The translations under genes were made by a program, and so were the position numbers. DNA of 64,000 nucleotides from Thermodesulfovibrio sp. 3462-1 (GTDB lineage Bacteria > Nitrospirota > Thermodesulfovibrionia > Thermodesulfovibrionales > Thermodesulfovibrionaceae). Below the pieces are notes generated by a model. That model was not told where the DNA came from, did no database searches, and saw only the letters and a program-made list of their open reading frames with translations. This document shows positions 55,132 to 64,000 of this stretch, in pieces. Location of the stretch: assembly GCF_040451425.1 (NCBI RefSeq), contig NZ_CP144374.1, forward strand, positions 248,001 to 312,000. Direction: 5' to 3'. The stretch's first letter is position 1. Each line of letters begins with the position of its first letter.

Positions 55132-56420
55132 TCTGGTAGAAGCACTCCTACAGTGAGATTGTCAAAGTTAAAATACTTTTTTGCTACTTCCTGAACATCC
55201 TTTGCTGTGACTTTCATTATATCTTCCTTATATTTTTCAATGAGTCTCCAATTTCCAAGAACTTCAAACTTACCAAGATAAAGGGCATGCCCGAAAACAG
55301 AATCCTGACTGAAAAGAAAGGAAGCCTCAATTTGATTTTTTGCTTTTTCAATCTCTGTATCTGTAGGGGGTTCGCTTTTTATTTTTTCAATCTCTTCTTT
55401 TATAATTTTTTCAACTTCTTCCACTTTATCAGGAGTTTTCACAGAAGCCAAAATGAAAAATAAAAATCCGTCTCTGCTTAATGGTGAATTACTACTTGAG
55501 ACATCCACTGCTAATGATTTTTCTGTAACAAGGGTTCTGTAAAGTCTTGAACTTTTTCCTTCTCCAATTATACTACTTAATATTTCAAGACTGAGACTGT
55601 CTTTATCGGGATAAGCAGGAACTTTATAGCTCAGAACAAGCACTGGAAGATGTGTCTGCCTTTTCAGTATAACTCTTTTTTGTCCATATTGTTTGGGTTC
55701 ATGGAAAAATTTTTTTGGAGGCTTACAAGAAGGAATTTTTTCAAATTTTTCTCTGATTTTTTCCTTTAGTTCATCAATTTTTATATCTCCTGCAACAATT
55801 ATAAAGGCATTACCTGGACAGTAGTATTTATTGTAGTAGTTTTTTAAATCTTCAAGAGTTATTGATTCAATATCTTCAGTCCAGCCAATTACAGGCTTAC
55901 GATAAGGATGTTCTTTGAATGCCAGGCTGATAACTTCTTCAATTATAAGACTTTCAGGATCATCTTCATATCGCTGTCTTCTTTCTTCAAGAACAATCTT
56001 TTTTTCAAGTTCAAAGTCTTCAGAATTAAAGAGCAGATTTGCCATTCTGTCAGATTCAAGATCAATTGAAGTTTGTAACTTTGAAGGAGAAAGCTTTTGA
56101 AAATAAACAGTGTAATCTTTTGTTGTAAAAGCATTGTCAATGCCACCTTGAGACTGAATTATTTTTGAAAAAACATTTCCAGGATAGTTTTTGCTTCCTC
56201 TAAACATCATGTGCTCAAGAAGATGACTTATTCCTGACTTGCCTTCAGGCTCATCAATGGCTCCAACTTTATACCACACTTGAAAAGTTGCCAGAGGCGC
56301 TGAATGATCTTCAATAAATATCAATTTAAGTCCGTTTTTTAAGACTTCTTCTTTAACTTCAGAGAATCCCATAAGTGGAAATATTAAAACAAAGATTAAG
56401 GATATTACAAGATATTTCAT
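55128..56420 (-). CDS. M16 family zinc metallopeptidase, catalytic subunit
   Basis: A 430-residue periplasmic protein with signal peptide (1-20). The inverted zinc motif HLLEHMMFRGS carries HxxEH, and the downstream glutamate ligand is in the EKKIVLEERRQRYEDDPE region. GKSSRLYRTLVTEKSLAVD is the C-terminal binding motif. Such M16B pairs degrade peptides in the periplasm. It overlaps the response regulator gene by 4 bases, placing both peptidases in the galT-glgA-kinase operon. Confidence 0.92.
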   Translation of the reverse strand: MKYLVISLIFVLIFPLMGFSEVKEEVLKNGLKLIFIEDHSAPLATFQVWYKVGAIDEPEGKSGISHLLEHMMFRGSKNYPGNVFSKIIQSQGGIDNAFTTKDYTVYFQKLSPSKLQTSIDLESDRMANLLFNSEDFELEKKIVLEERRQRYEDDPESLIIEEVISLAFKEHPYRKPVIGWTEDIESITLEDLKNYYNKYYCPGNAFIIVAGDIKIDELKEKIREKFEKIPSCKPPKKFFHEPKQYGQKRVILKRQTHLPVLVLSYKVPAYPDKDSLSLEILSSIIGEGKSSRLYRTLVTEKSLAVDVSSSNSPLSRDGFLFFILASVKTPDKVEEVEKIIKEEIEKIKSEPPTDTEIEKAKNQIEASFLFSQDSVFGHALYLGKFEVLGNWRLIEKYKEDIMKVTAKDVQEVAKKYFNFDNLTVGVLLPE

Positions 56421-56776
56421 TTTATTCCAAATTTTTCTGCAATTTCTTTAATTGTCTCCTTTAAAGGACCAAGATCAGAGGATTTGACAACATAGGCATC
56501 TGATGCCCATATTGAAAAATCATCTCTGTAATCATAGGCAGTTAGCATTATTACAGGAATATTAGGATTTTTCTGTTTAAGCTGTCTTAAAACCTGAATT
56601 CCATCAATATCAGGCATCATTATATCAAGAGTTACCATATCTGGTTTTTCAGATTCAAAAAGTTCAATTGCTTCACGACCAGAATTTGCTGTAATAACTT
56701 CATATCCTTCATCTTCAAGCTCAGCTTTGTAAAGCATTAATATATTTTTTTCATCGTCAACTACCAGAATTTTCAT
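56417..56776 (-). CDS. Single-domain response regulator (CheY-like receiver)
   Basis: A 119-residue receiver domain. Acidic pair Asp7/Asp8, phosphoacceptor Asp51 in TLDIMMPDIDG, Thr79 and Lys98 are all present. There is no output domain, so it acts by protein contact or as a phosphorelay step. It overlaps the kinase gene by 20 bases and is its likely partner. The segment after Thr79 (YDYRDDFSIWASDAYVVKSSD) is a known feature of receivers attached to such multi-sensor kinases. Confidence 0.94.
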   Translation of the reverse strand: MKILVVDDEKNILMLYKAELEDEGYEVITANSGREAIELFESEKPDMVTLDIMMPDIDGIQVLRQLKQKNPNIPVIMLTAYDYRDDFSIWASDAYVVKSSDLGPLKETIKEIAEKFGIK

Positions 56777-59363
56777 TATCTCCTCCTTGTTCTTTATGTA
56801 TTGGCAAATAAACTTTAAATTTTGTTCCTTTATTGACTTCGCTTTCTACTTTAATTATACCACCATGTTCTTCAACAATTCTTTTTGAAATAGCAAGCCC
56901 AAGACCTGTGCCCGTAGTTTTTGTTGTAAAAAAGGGATCAAAAATCCTTTTTAAATTTGCCTTTTCTATGCCGCAACCAGTATCTTCAACTTCAATTATG
57001 AAATACTCCTTATCTGCATCTGCCTCTACTGGTAATTTATCTGCCTTCTGTATTTTTAAAGTTATCAATCCATCCTTTGTTGCTTCATTGGCATTTGAAA
57101 TCAGATTTAAAAGCACTTCTTTCAATTTATCATAATTACCGAGCACTGTAAAATTGTTATTTATCATCAATTTAAATTCATTGTTATTGTCTTTCAGCGT
57201 AGATTCAACAAAATTGACCACATCATCCACAAGCTGCTTAATTTCAAAAGATTCCTTTGCAATTGGGTAAGGCTTTACAAAGCTCAATATTTCATTAAGA
57301 ATTCTTTCAAGCCTTTTTACTTCTTCAATGATTATCTTTATATATTCCTGTGATTTTCCATCCTTCAGCTCTTTATTAAGTCTTTTAGCAAATCCGCCAA
57401 TTGCAAGCAAAGGATTTCTTATTTCATGAGCAACCTTTGCTGCCATTTCTCCAAGTGCAGCCATCTTTTCCATTGATATGATTCTTTCTTTTAAGTTTCT
57501 CAGTTCTGTTATATTTTTTGCCACATTAATGGTTCCTATAAGATTACCATTTTTATCAAATATTGGAGAGCTTGAAAGAAGATAAACACCATCAAGATAG
57601 TTTTCTTCAAGCTCTCCCACCTGAGATATTCCAGTTTCCATTGCTTTTCTATGAGGACATTCTTCCAGTGGATAATTAGTCTTATGAATAAGTTTAAAAC
57701 ATTTTTTGCCAATTACTTCATTTTCTTTTAATCCAACTGCATCAAGAAATGAGCGGTTTACTTTTTTTATTGTATAAGTTTCATCAGTGTAATAGATAAG
57801 GTCAGTTATTGAGTTAAAAATCATTTCAAGCTCTTTTTCTGCCTGCTCTACCTTGTCAAATATCCATGCATTTTCAATTGCACCTGCAACCTGATCCGCA
57901 AATCCTTTCAAAAAATTAATATCCTGTTCGGTAATTGGTTTTCTTGTATAAAGATTGTCAACCCATACTGCTCCAATAGCTTTATCCTTAGAAATAAGAG
58001 GAACAACAGCATATGCAATGCTTCCAAGTTGTTGAATTATTACAGGGTCTGCTTCTTCTTTATGAGCATCTCTAATATTAAAAACTTTTTTTTCTTTTAT
58101 AGCTCTCACAATTGGTGTGTTGTCATTTAAAGAAATTGAAATGTTTTTACAGAGTCTTTCAAGAAAGCTATCCTCTTCAAACTCTTTCGTGCTTAATTCA
58201 TCAAGAACCTCAAAAAGAGTTTTCTTTTCTCTTGACATACTTGACCATATATGCCAGGCTTCTTCATAGCTTGAAGGACCTACTGCCATAACTCCTCGGA
58301 GAGTATTGCTTTCTTCATCAACAAGAAATAGCACTGCTCTATTAAAACCGAGTCCTTCACCCATTGTAATTACTGTAAGTATCATTCTTAAAAGTTTATT
58401 CAGTTCTAAAGTGCTTCTTACAGCAGAACTTATAAATAAAATTTTCGTAAGCTCTTCATTTCTTCTGATGAGATCCCTTTCAAGCTTTTTCTTTTCTGTA
58501 ATATCTCTTATTATTCTGCTGACTCCTACTATTTCTCCCCTTGAATTCTTTATCGGAGACATGGTAAGACTTACTTCTATAATTTTATTTTCCTTTGTTA
58601 TCATGACTGTTTCTATATCTTTTAATGTCTCATCCTGTTTAACTCTTTCAAAATATATTTTTTCCATCTCATATAGGAAGTCAGGGATAACAGCCAAAGG
58701 TTTTCCAATAACTTCCTCCTTTGTGTAACCAAAAATATTTTCTGCACCTTTATTCCATGCAGTCACTATGTTGTTTAAATCAGTGGCTATTATTGCATCA
58801 GCAGAACTCTGAATCAGGCTTTCAAGATAACTTTTAAGCTCCTCTATCTGAGCCATTACCTTTATATTTTGTATTTCTCTTTCTTTAAGTTCCCTGAACT
58901 TTAGGGATTTAAGAATAATTAATGAAGCTATTGCTGAGAAAAGCTCTCCAACTTCAATGTCTTCTTGTGTAAACTCTCCAAAGCCTTCTTCTGAATCAAG
59001 TTTATTGTAAACAAGAATTGTTCCAATATTTTCCTGTTGCATTTTTAATGGAATGCATATTGCTGAGTAAGCAGGTATATCAAGCTCGTATTTTTCAAGT
59101 TCAGATTTATTAAATTTTTTAACCTTACCTTCATTTAAAACTTTTCCACATACTCCTTCATCAGATTTAATAACAGTTTTATCGGAATTAATGTTGTAAG
59201 TGGCAGTGACGTATAAATATCCATTTCTAATCAGTCTTACGATACCTGCCTGAGCATTCATAAGCTGACAAACGTAATAAATAAGTCTTTCAAGAAGGAT
59301 TTCAATATCTTCGTATACTTCAAGAAGTTTTATAAGCTCAAATAATGCCTGTCTTTCCTTCAT
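56757..59363 (-). CDS. Multi-sensor histidine kinase (GAF-PAS-GAF-PAS-HisKA-HATPase)
   Basis: An 868-residue cytoplasmic kinase without TM segments. Order: GAF (15-165), PAS (185-300), GAF (315-510), PAS (515-635, with a CPHRKAME stretch), HisKA with H-box AAKVAHEIRNPLLAIGGFAK (about 650), HATPase with NLISNANEATKDG, DTGCGIEKANLKRIFDPFF and TGTGLGLAISKRIVEEHGG. All catalytic boxes are intact. It overlaps glgA by 26 bases, tying a soluble sensor system to glycogen metabolism genes. Confidence 0.94.
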   Translation of the reverse strand: MKERQALFELIKLLEVYEDIEILLERLIYYVCQLMNAQAGIVRLIRNGYLYVTATYNINSDKTVIKSDEGVCGKVLNEGKVKKFNKSELEKYELDIPAYSAICIPLKMQQENIGTILVYNKLDSEEGFGEFTQEDIEVGELFSAIASLIILKSLKFRELKEREIQNIKVMAQIEELKSYLESLIQSSADAIIATDLNNIVTAWNKGAENIFGYTKEEVIGKPLAVIPDFLYEMEKIYFERVKQDETLKDIETVMITKENKIIEVSLTMSPIKNSRGEIVGVSRIIRDITEKKKLERDLIRRNEELTKILFISSAVRSTLELNKLLRMILTVITMGEGLGFNRAVLFLVDEESNTLRGVMAVGPSSYEEAWHIWSSMSREKKTLFEVLDELSTKEFEEDSFLERLCKNISISLNDNTPIVRAIKEKKVFNIRDAHKEEADPVIIQQLGSIAYAVVPLISKDKAIGAVWVDNLYTRKPITEQDINFLKGFADQVAGAIENAWIFDKVEQAEKELEMIFNSITDLIYYTDETYTIKKVNRSFLDAVGLKENEVIGKKCFKLIHKTNYPLEECPHRKAMETGISQVGELEENYLDGVYLLSSSPIFDKNGNLIGTINVAKNITELRNLKERIISMEKMAALGEMAAKVAHEIRNPLLAIGGFAKRLNKELKDGKSQEYIKIIIEEVKRLERILNEILSFVKPYPIAKESFEIKQLVDDVVNFVESTLKDNNNEFKLMINNNFTVLGNYDKLKEVLLNLISNANEATKDGLITLKIQKADKLPVEADADKEYFIIEVEDTGCGIEKANLKRIFDPFFTTKTTGTGLGLAISKRIVEEHGGIIKVESEVNKGTKFKVYLPIHKEQGGDNENSGS

Positions 59364-60825
59364 TTATTAATCCTCTATAGAGTTCTATATATTTTTTACA
59401 TGAATTGCTCCAGGAAAAATCTCTTTTCATGGCTTCATAAATCATATTGAGAAATCTGTTTTTGTTTTTATATATTTCAATAAATCGCTCGATTGCTTCT
59501 GTTAAAGCAGCACTCGTGTATTCATCAAAGAGGAAACCTGTTACCCTATCTTCCACCGTGTCTGAAAGTCCACCAGTGCGTCTACATATTGGAGGTGTGC
59601 CATATCTCATAGCAATAAGTTGACTTAAACCACAGGGTTCGTATCTTGACGGAACGAGCAAACCGTCTGCACCAGCATATATTTTATGTGCTAAAGCTTC
59701 ATCAAATCCGACAAAAGCATAAATTTTTGAAGGAAAGTTTTTTTGAAGTTCTCTTATTTTGTTTTCATAATAGGCTTCGCCTGTTCCTTCAAATACAAAA
59801 CTTACTTCCTTCTGAACTAAAGCTGGTATTGCCTGAGCAATTATATCAATGCCTTTTTGATAAGCAAATCTTCCTATAAATGCAATTAAAGGAGATTCTG
59901 AGGAACATTTTATTCCAGCGAGGTTTATTAAATCTTCTTTGTTTTTCTGTTTGTTTTTAATATTATTTACTCCATAGTTTTGAACAATAAATGGATCCGT
60001 TTCAGGATTCCATATTTTGTAGTCAATCCCATTTATAATGCCAACAAGGCTTTCTTTTCTTTTCCTTAAGACTCCGTCAAGCCCTGCTCCGTATTCAGGA
60101 GTCAGGATCTCTTTTGCATATGTAGGACTAACAGTGGTAATTATGTCTGCATTGAAAAGTCCTACTTTAAGAAAATTTATCATACCATAAAATTCAAATC
60201 CATCTATATGAAACATCTCCTGCCCAAAGCCTGTTATCTCAAGTTTTTCACGGGGGAATATGCCCTGATACCCAAGATTATGAATGGTTAATATGGTTTT
60301 TGTTCTTTCAAAGCAACTACATTCTTTATAAAATGTTTTCAGATAAAGAGGAACCAGAGCTGTATGCCAGTCATGACAGTGAATAACATCAAATTTTAAA
60401 TTCATAATTTTACAAATTTCAAGAACTGCTCTGCAAAAAAATACAAATCTTTCAGCATTGTCAAGATACTCACCATGAGTTGTTCCATAAAGTTCTTCTC
60501 TGTCAAAAAAATCATTATGCTCAATAAAGAACAGATTTCCTTGCGTTGAAGCTTCAATTTTTAAATTTTCTTCCTCATCAAAACAGACCCTTGCAGTTCT
60601 CAGAGCACCAAAACGAGTATTTGCACCCACTGACACTCCATAAACTATTCCTGCATTTACTGTAGATGAGGGAAAATTCTGTTTAGTTGTTCTGTAAAAG
60701 GGAAGAAAAAGTGTTGTATCAATGCCAGCTTTAATAAATTCTTTAAAAAGAGCACCTACAACCTCACCAAGACCTCCAGTTTTTGAAAAAGGATAAGCTT
60801 CTGCAGAGACAAGTGCTATTTTCAT
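59338..60825 (-). CDS. glgA: Glycogen (starch) synthase, GT5
   Basis: A 495-residue GT5 enzyme. The ADP/UDP-glucose motif SKTGGLGEVVG lies at about 14-24, the DWHTALVPLYLK and LTIHNLGYQG motifs follow, and the C-terminal domain has FIGRFAYQKGIDI, PSRYEPCGLSQLIAMRYGTPP and RTGGLSDTV. It elongates alpha-1,4-glucan. It overlaps galT by an ATGA. No branching enzyme or glgC is in the window. Confidence 0.95.
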   Translation of the reverse strand: MKIALVSAEAYPFSKTGGLGEVVGALFKEFIKAGIDTTLFLPFYRTTKQNFPSSTVNAGIVYGVSVGANTRFGALRTARVCFDEEENLKIEASTQGNLFFIEHNDFFDREELYGTTHGEYLDNAERFVFFCRAVLEICKIMNLKFDVIHCHDWHTALVPLYLKTFYKECSCFERTKTILTIHNLGYQGIFPREKLEITGFGQEMFHIDGFEFYGMINFLKVGLFNADIITTVSPTYAKEILTPEYGAGLDGVLRKRKESLVGIINGIDYKIWNPETDPFIVQNYGVNNIKNKQKNKEDLINLAGIKCSSESPLIAFIGRFAYQKGIDIIAQAIPALVQKEVSFVFEGTGEAYYENKIRELQKNFPSKIYAFVGFDEALAHKIYAGADGLLVPSRYEPCGLSQLIAMRYGTPPICRRTGGLSDTVEDRVTGFLFDEYTSAALTEAIERFIEIYKNKNRFLNMIYEAMKRDFSWSNSCKKYIELYRGLINEGKTGII

Positions 60826-61820
60826 ACTGTAGCCTCCCTCATAAATTGAGCAGCTTCTTCAGGAGAAGTTGGATTTATAAAAAATCCAGAACCCCATTCA
60901 AATCCAGCAGTTTTTGTAAGCTTTGGTATGATTTCAATATGCCAGTGATAGTATTCATTTATCTCATCTTGAAAAGGAGATGTGTGAAGAACATAGTTAT
61001 AGGGAGGAGTTTCAAGTACAGCGTCAAGTTTTTTAAGTGTTGTCTGGAGAGCATCTGCAAGAAGACTGAAGCTTTTTTCTCTTGGTTCAAAACGAGATTC
61101 ATGTCTTTTTGGTAGAATCCATGTTTCAAAAGGCTCTCTTGGTGCAAAGGGAGAAAGCACTATATAAGCATCATTTTGATAGATTATTCTTTTTTCAAAC
61201 TCAAGCTCCTGAGCTATTATATCGCAAAATATGCATCTGTCTCTTAATTCAAAGTATCTTTGGGCTGAAGTCATCTCATTTTTTACAAGCTGAGGAACAA
61301 TGGGAAGAGCAATTAACTGGCTATGGGTGTGCTCAATTGAGGCTCCTGCTGCTTCACCTTCATTTTTAAAGACCAGAACATATTTAAAGCGAATGTCTTT
61401 TTTAAGATCAGTAATCCTGAAATAATATGCCCACAAAACATCCTCAACTGCTTTAATTGGCATTGTAGAGAGTGAAGCAAGATGATCAGGTGTTTCAATA
61501 ATTACCTCATGAGCGCCAATTCCATTCATTTTATCATAAATTCCTTCTCCTCTTTTATTGAGGTCTCCATGAATCTGCAAAGCTGGAAATTTATTTGGAA
61601 CAACCCTCAGTGTCCAGCCAGGTGTGTTTGGCGCAGTATTTGGAGGTCTAAAAGCAATAATTTCATTTGGCGCAGTATGTTCATTTCCCGGGCAAAAGGG
61701 GCAGAATCCCTTTATTTTTCTTTTTTGACTTACAGGAGCAAAATCTGAAGGTCTTTTACCTCTTTCAACAGCTATAATAACCCATCGTCCAGATATAGGA
61801 TCTCTTCTGAGTTCTGACAT
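60822..61820 (-). CDS. galT: Galactose-1-phosphate uridylyltransferase
   Basis: A 332-residue HIT-superfamily nucleotidylyltransferase. LRRDPISGRWVIIA at the start, the zinc-binding CPFC, a central IEHTHSQLIALP carrying the catalytic histidine and a C-terminal HWHIEIIPKL. ATG 61820 has GGAGGAA 4 bases upstream and is preferred over ATG 61832. First gene of the leftward galT-glgA-kinase-regulator-M16-M16 run. Some such enzymes in thermophiles act on other sugar phosphates, so the exact substrate is uncertain. Confidence 0.9.
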   Translation of the reverse strand: MSELRRDPISGRWVIIAVERGKRPSDFAPVSQKRKIKGFCPFCPGNEHTAPNEIIAFRPPNTAPNTPGWTLRVVPNKFPALQIHGDLNKRGEGIYDKMNGIGAHEVIIETPDHLASLSTMPIKAVEDVLWAYYFRITDLKKDIRFKYVLVFKNEGEAAGASIEHTHSQLIALPIVPQLVKNEMTSAQRYFELRDRCIFCDIIAQELEFEKRIIYQNDAYIVLSPFAPREPFETWILPKRHESRFEPREKSFSLLADALQTTLKKLDAVLETPPYNYVLHTSPFQDEINEYYHWHIEIIPKLTKTAGFEWGSGFFINPTSPEEAAQFMREATV

Positions 61821-61891
61821 AGATTCCTCCATTGAAAAAGTTTCTGGATAATGTCACAAAAGTGCTTTTCATTTTGTATAATTATACCATT

Positions 61892-62902
61892 GTGGCAAGA
61901 CTTTTTCATTATAGAGTTGTAAATGATGCCTTTGGAGACCCTTGTGTTTTTGTAAGGCTTCTTAGGGAAAGGAGAGCTTTGCTTTTTGATGTAGGAGACA
62001 TAAGAAAAATTCCCTTTAATGAAATACTTAAAGTAAGCGATATTTTTGTAACTCATACGCATATTGATCATTTTATAGGATTTGATCAGGTTATAAGAGC
62101 TGTTTTAAGAAGATCTGAACCCTTGAGAGTTTACGGACCTGACAATATTATAGATTGTGTTTATGGAAAACTCAGGGGGTATACCTGGAATCTCGTTTCA
62201 GATTATCCATTATCAATTGAGGTTTTTGCAATTACAAAAAAAAAGATAAAAAGAGCAAGATTTTGTGCTAAAAATAAATTTAAAATTGAAAAATTACCAA
62301 CTCTGCCAAGACAGCAGTGGATTATTGAAGACCCCCTTTTTAAAGTTAAAGCAGAAGTTTTATCTCATGGAATACCTGTAATTGCCTATTCGATTGAAGA
62401 GGATTTTCACATAAATATTAAAAAAGTAGAGCTTGAGAAAAAAGGCTTTGTAGTAGGTCCCTGGCTTGGACAGCTTAAAAAATTAATTAAACTTTATTAT
62501 GAATATGATCCTCAAAAAATGCTTAAACCTAAACAGGTTTCAGTGAAAATCAATACTTCAAAGGGAGAATTTTTAGTGGAAGAGCTTTTTGATATTTTAA
62601 ACATCTCAAAGGGAGAAAAAATCTCTTATGTTATGGATGTAGCTCCAGTAGAAGAAAACATAAAAAAAATAATAGATTTTGTAAAAGGCTCGGATGTTCT
62701 ATTTTGTGAAGCCTATTTTTTAAGTAAAGACATGGAGAGAGCAATTGAAAGAAATCATCTGACTGCTGCTTTAGCTGGTAAAATTGCAAAAGAAGCAGAA
62801 GTTAAGGAGTTTATAATCCTCCACATTTCCCCAAAATATATTAACAATCCAGAGGAAGTTTACAGAGAGGTGGAATTATCAAGGTTTCAAGGTTTACGGT
62901 AA
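61892..62902 (+). CDS. RNase Z-like metallo-beta-lactamase-fold hydrolase
   Basis: A 336-residue MBL-fold protein. LLFDVGD, VTHTHIDHFIGFD (the HxHxDH metal site) and later NHLTAALAGKIA and LHISPKY are in the order seen in RNase Z (tRNA 3' endonuclease) relatives. It is longer in the middle than canonical Rnz, so an alternative hydrolase role is open. Start is GTG at 61892 (homologous start ARLFHYRVVNDAFGDP), because an ATG at 61832 would lie upstream of TATAAT (61877-61882) and overlap the galT start. No ribosome-binding site is seen. Confidence 0.85.
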   Translation: MARLFHYRVVNDAFGDPCVFVRLLRERRALLFDVGDIRKIPFNEILKVSDIFVTHTHIDHFIGFDQVIRAVLRRSEPLRVYGPDNIIDCVYGKLRGYTWNLVSDYPLSIEVFAITKKKIKRARFCAKNKFKIEKLPTLPRQQWIIEDPLFKVKAEVLSHGIPVIAYSIEEDFHINIKKVELEKKGFVVGPWLGQLKKLIKLYYEYDPQKMLKPKQVSVKINTSKGEFLVEELFDILNISKGEKISYVMDVAPVEENIKKIIDFVKGSDVLFCEAYFLSKDMERAIERNHLTAALAGKIAKEAEVKEFIILHISPKYINNPEEVYREVELSRFQGLR

Positions 62903-64000
62903 GATTAATTATATCTTCCTTAGTTTTCTTTGCCTCTTTAACTCAGTTAATCAGTGCTTTTTTTCTTTACAAAAATGCAGAACGCGCTACAGAGCAATCT
63001 CTTCAGATGCAGGCAATAGGAATTACAATCACTCTTAACAGTGTTCTCCAGGCTTCTGATATTGACCAAATTAAAAAACATGGTAGCACAATCTTTTCAG
63101 AAATCTTACTGGATGAGAGATGGGAAGGGGTTGCCTTTATAGCTCTTTATAATAAAAAAGGAAATGTGGTGTTCCATTCTAATCCTGCCCTGATAGGGAA
63201 AAAAATTCAGGAAGTAATTGCAATTTTTCAGGAGAAAACTCCCTATTATCATTATCTTGTTCTGGGCACAGGAGAAAAAGTTTTTATATCAGATACAAAA
63301 ATAATTCTCCATGGGCTACCCTATCTTTTAAGAGTTGCTTTACATAAATATCCAGCTGAGGCTATTTTAAGAAATACAAAAATACATATACTTTTTATGG
63401 CTTTTACAGTAGGATTCCTTATTCTGGCAGGTTTTTTTACAACAATACTTTTAAGTAAAATAGAAAAAATGCAGATTAAAATGAGGGAGCTTGAAAATCT
63501 TTCAATGCTTTCACGAGTTTTAGCCCATGAAATAAGAAATCCCCTTGGAAGCATAAAGGGATTTGCCCAGTATCTTATGAAAAAGATTTCAGAGGCTTCT
63601 TTAAAAGAGTATCTTGAAATAATTGTAAAGGAGAGTTTGAGACTTGAAAGACTTACTGAAGAGCTATCACAGTATGCAAATCCTCAAAACATTAACATCC
63701 AGATGGTTAATCTCAAAGAATTAATTCATGACACAGTTTTACCTTTTATAGTTGAACACAGGGAAATATTTTTTGATTTAGACTTAGATGAAATCTACCT
63801 GAACACAGACAGTGATAAAATGACACAGATTATAAGTAATATTCTTCAGAACTCTGTTTTTGCCGTATCAGAAACAGAGGATAAAAGAATTAATATAAAA
63901 GCAAAAAAGATCAATGGTAAAATAAAAATTGAAATATCCGATACAGGAACTGGAATGGATGAAGAGACTTTAAAAAAAGCGCAAGAGCCTTTTTTTACGA
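62875..64000 (+). CDS. Membrane sensor histidine kinase (3' end cut by window edge)
   Basis: At least 375 codons. TM helix (about 10-30), periplasmic sensor domain (30-170), second TM (about 178-198), then HisKA with VLAHEIRNPLGSIKGFAQYL, HATPase N-box NILQNSVFAVSE and G1 box SDTGTGMDEETL; the sequence ends at the G1 region. The reading frame has no ATG, GTG or TTG between the in-frame stop at 62842-62844 and the ATG at 63007, which would remove the first TM helix. The call uses ATT at 62875; ATC at 62878 has better spacing to GAGGTG (62867-62872). It overlaps the RNase Z-like gene by 28 bases. Confidence 0.82.
   Translation, partial: MIKVSRFTVRLIISSLVFFASLTQLISAFFLYKNAERATEQSLQMQAIGITITLNSVLQASDIDQIKKHGSTIFSEILLDERWEGVAFIALYNKKGNVVFHSNPALIGKKIQEVIAIFQEKTPYYHYLVLGTGEKVFISDTKIILHGLPYLLRVALHKYPAEAILRNTKIHILFMAFTVGFLILAGFFTTILLSKIEKMQIKMRELENLSMLSRVLAHEIRNPLGSIKGFAQYLMKKISEASLKEYLEIIVKESLRLERLTEELSQYANPQNINIQMVNLKELIHDTVLPFIVEHREIFFDLDLDEIYLNTDSDKMTQIISNILQNSVFAVSETEDKRINIKAKKINGKIKIEISDTGTGMDEETLKKAQEPFFT

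Overview
The window reads as a contiguous piece of a chromosome from an AT-rich, probably thermophilic, anaerobic or microaerophilic Gram-negative-type bacterium. Gene content points to the Nitrospirota, close to Thermodesulfovibrio (inference from low GC, Lys/Glu/Ile-rich proteins, LPS heptose and secretin genes, and a cytochrome bd-like/multiheme c protein; no marker gene was aligned). There is no phage, integrase, transposase or CRISPR array. Genes are tightly packed in long operons, often with ATGA or TAATG overlaps.

Layout. 1-8864: a partial DUF1015 gene, then a rightward proteostasis block (clpC, a TlpA-like thioredoxin, DUF4416, trigger factor, clpP, clpX) trailing into a cyclophilin-like protein and small cysteine-cluster proteins. 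8836-18436: a PPP-type phosphatase with a HEAT-repeat partner, a class II aldolase, hldD, an orphan ArsR regulator, and the leftward guaB-guaA-ispA-tlyA operon; tRNA-Arg(CCG) and ribBA follow. 18559-26591: a rightward MSHA/type II secretion-like assembly operon (actin-like/PilN fusion, PilO-like, PilP-like, secretin, GspE ATPase, GspF platform, ExeA/MshM ATPase) with no pilin genes. 26565-39290: one long leftward run which, in transcription order, carries an ODP-type di-iron sensor, a soluble chemoreceptor, a PAS/GAF/degenerate-GGDEF/EAL protein, a radical SAM protein, RNase G, a GlcF-like Fe-S protein, a cysteine-cluster protein, a transaldolase-like aldolase and a DegP protease. 39428-43137: a two-gene membrane module whose main protein fuses a cytochrome bd subunit I-like membrane domain to eight c-type haem motifs. 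43177-46289: trmJ, xseB, xseA, pdxJ. 46468-53765: a cell-surface polysaccharide region (GT4, GT2, tRNA-Leu(CAG), a repeat-rich coiled-coil protein, galE, a nucleotide-sugar dehydrogenase, Wzz). 53821-61820: leftward galT, glgA, a hybrid-input histidine kinase, a response regulator and two M16 peptidases. 61892-64000: an RNase Z-like hydrolase and a histidine kinase cut by the window edge.

Themes. Several operon-first genes have a -10 hexamer only 7-10 bases before the start codon and no Shine-Dalgarno sequence, whereas many operon-internal genes have a good one, which suggests leaderless transcripts. The strongest candidates for an undescribed system are the bd-like/octahaem quinol-linked complex (39428-43137) and, directly downstream on the same strand, the ODP-chemoreceptor-EAL chain (34473-39290), which together look like a redox/oxygen respiration-and-sensing neighbourhood. 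All functional statements rest on motif recognition by eye; no database search was run.
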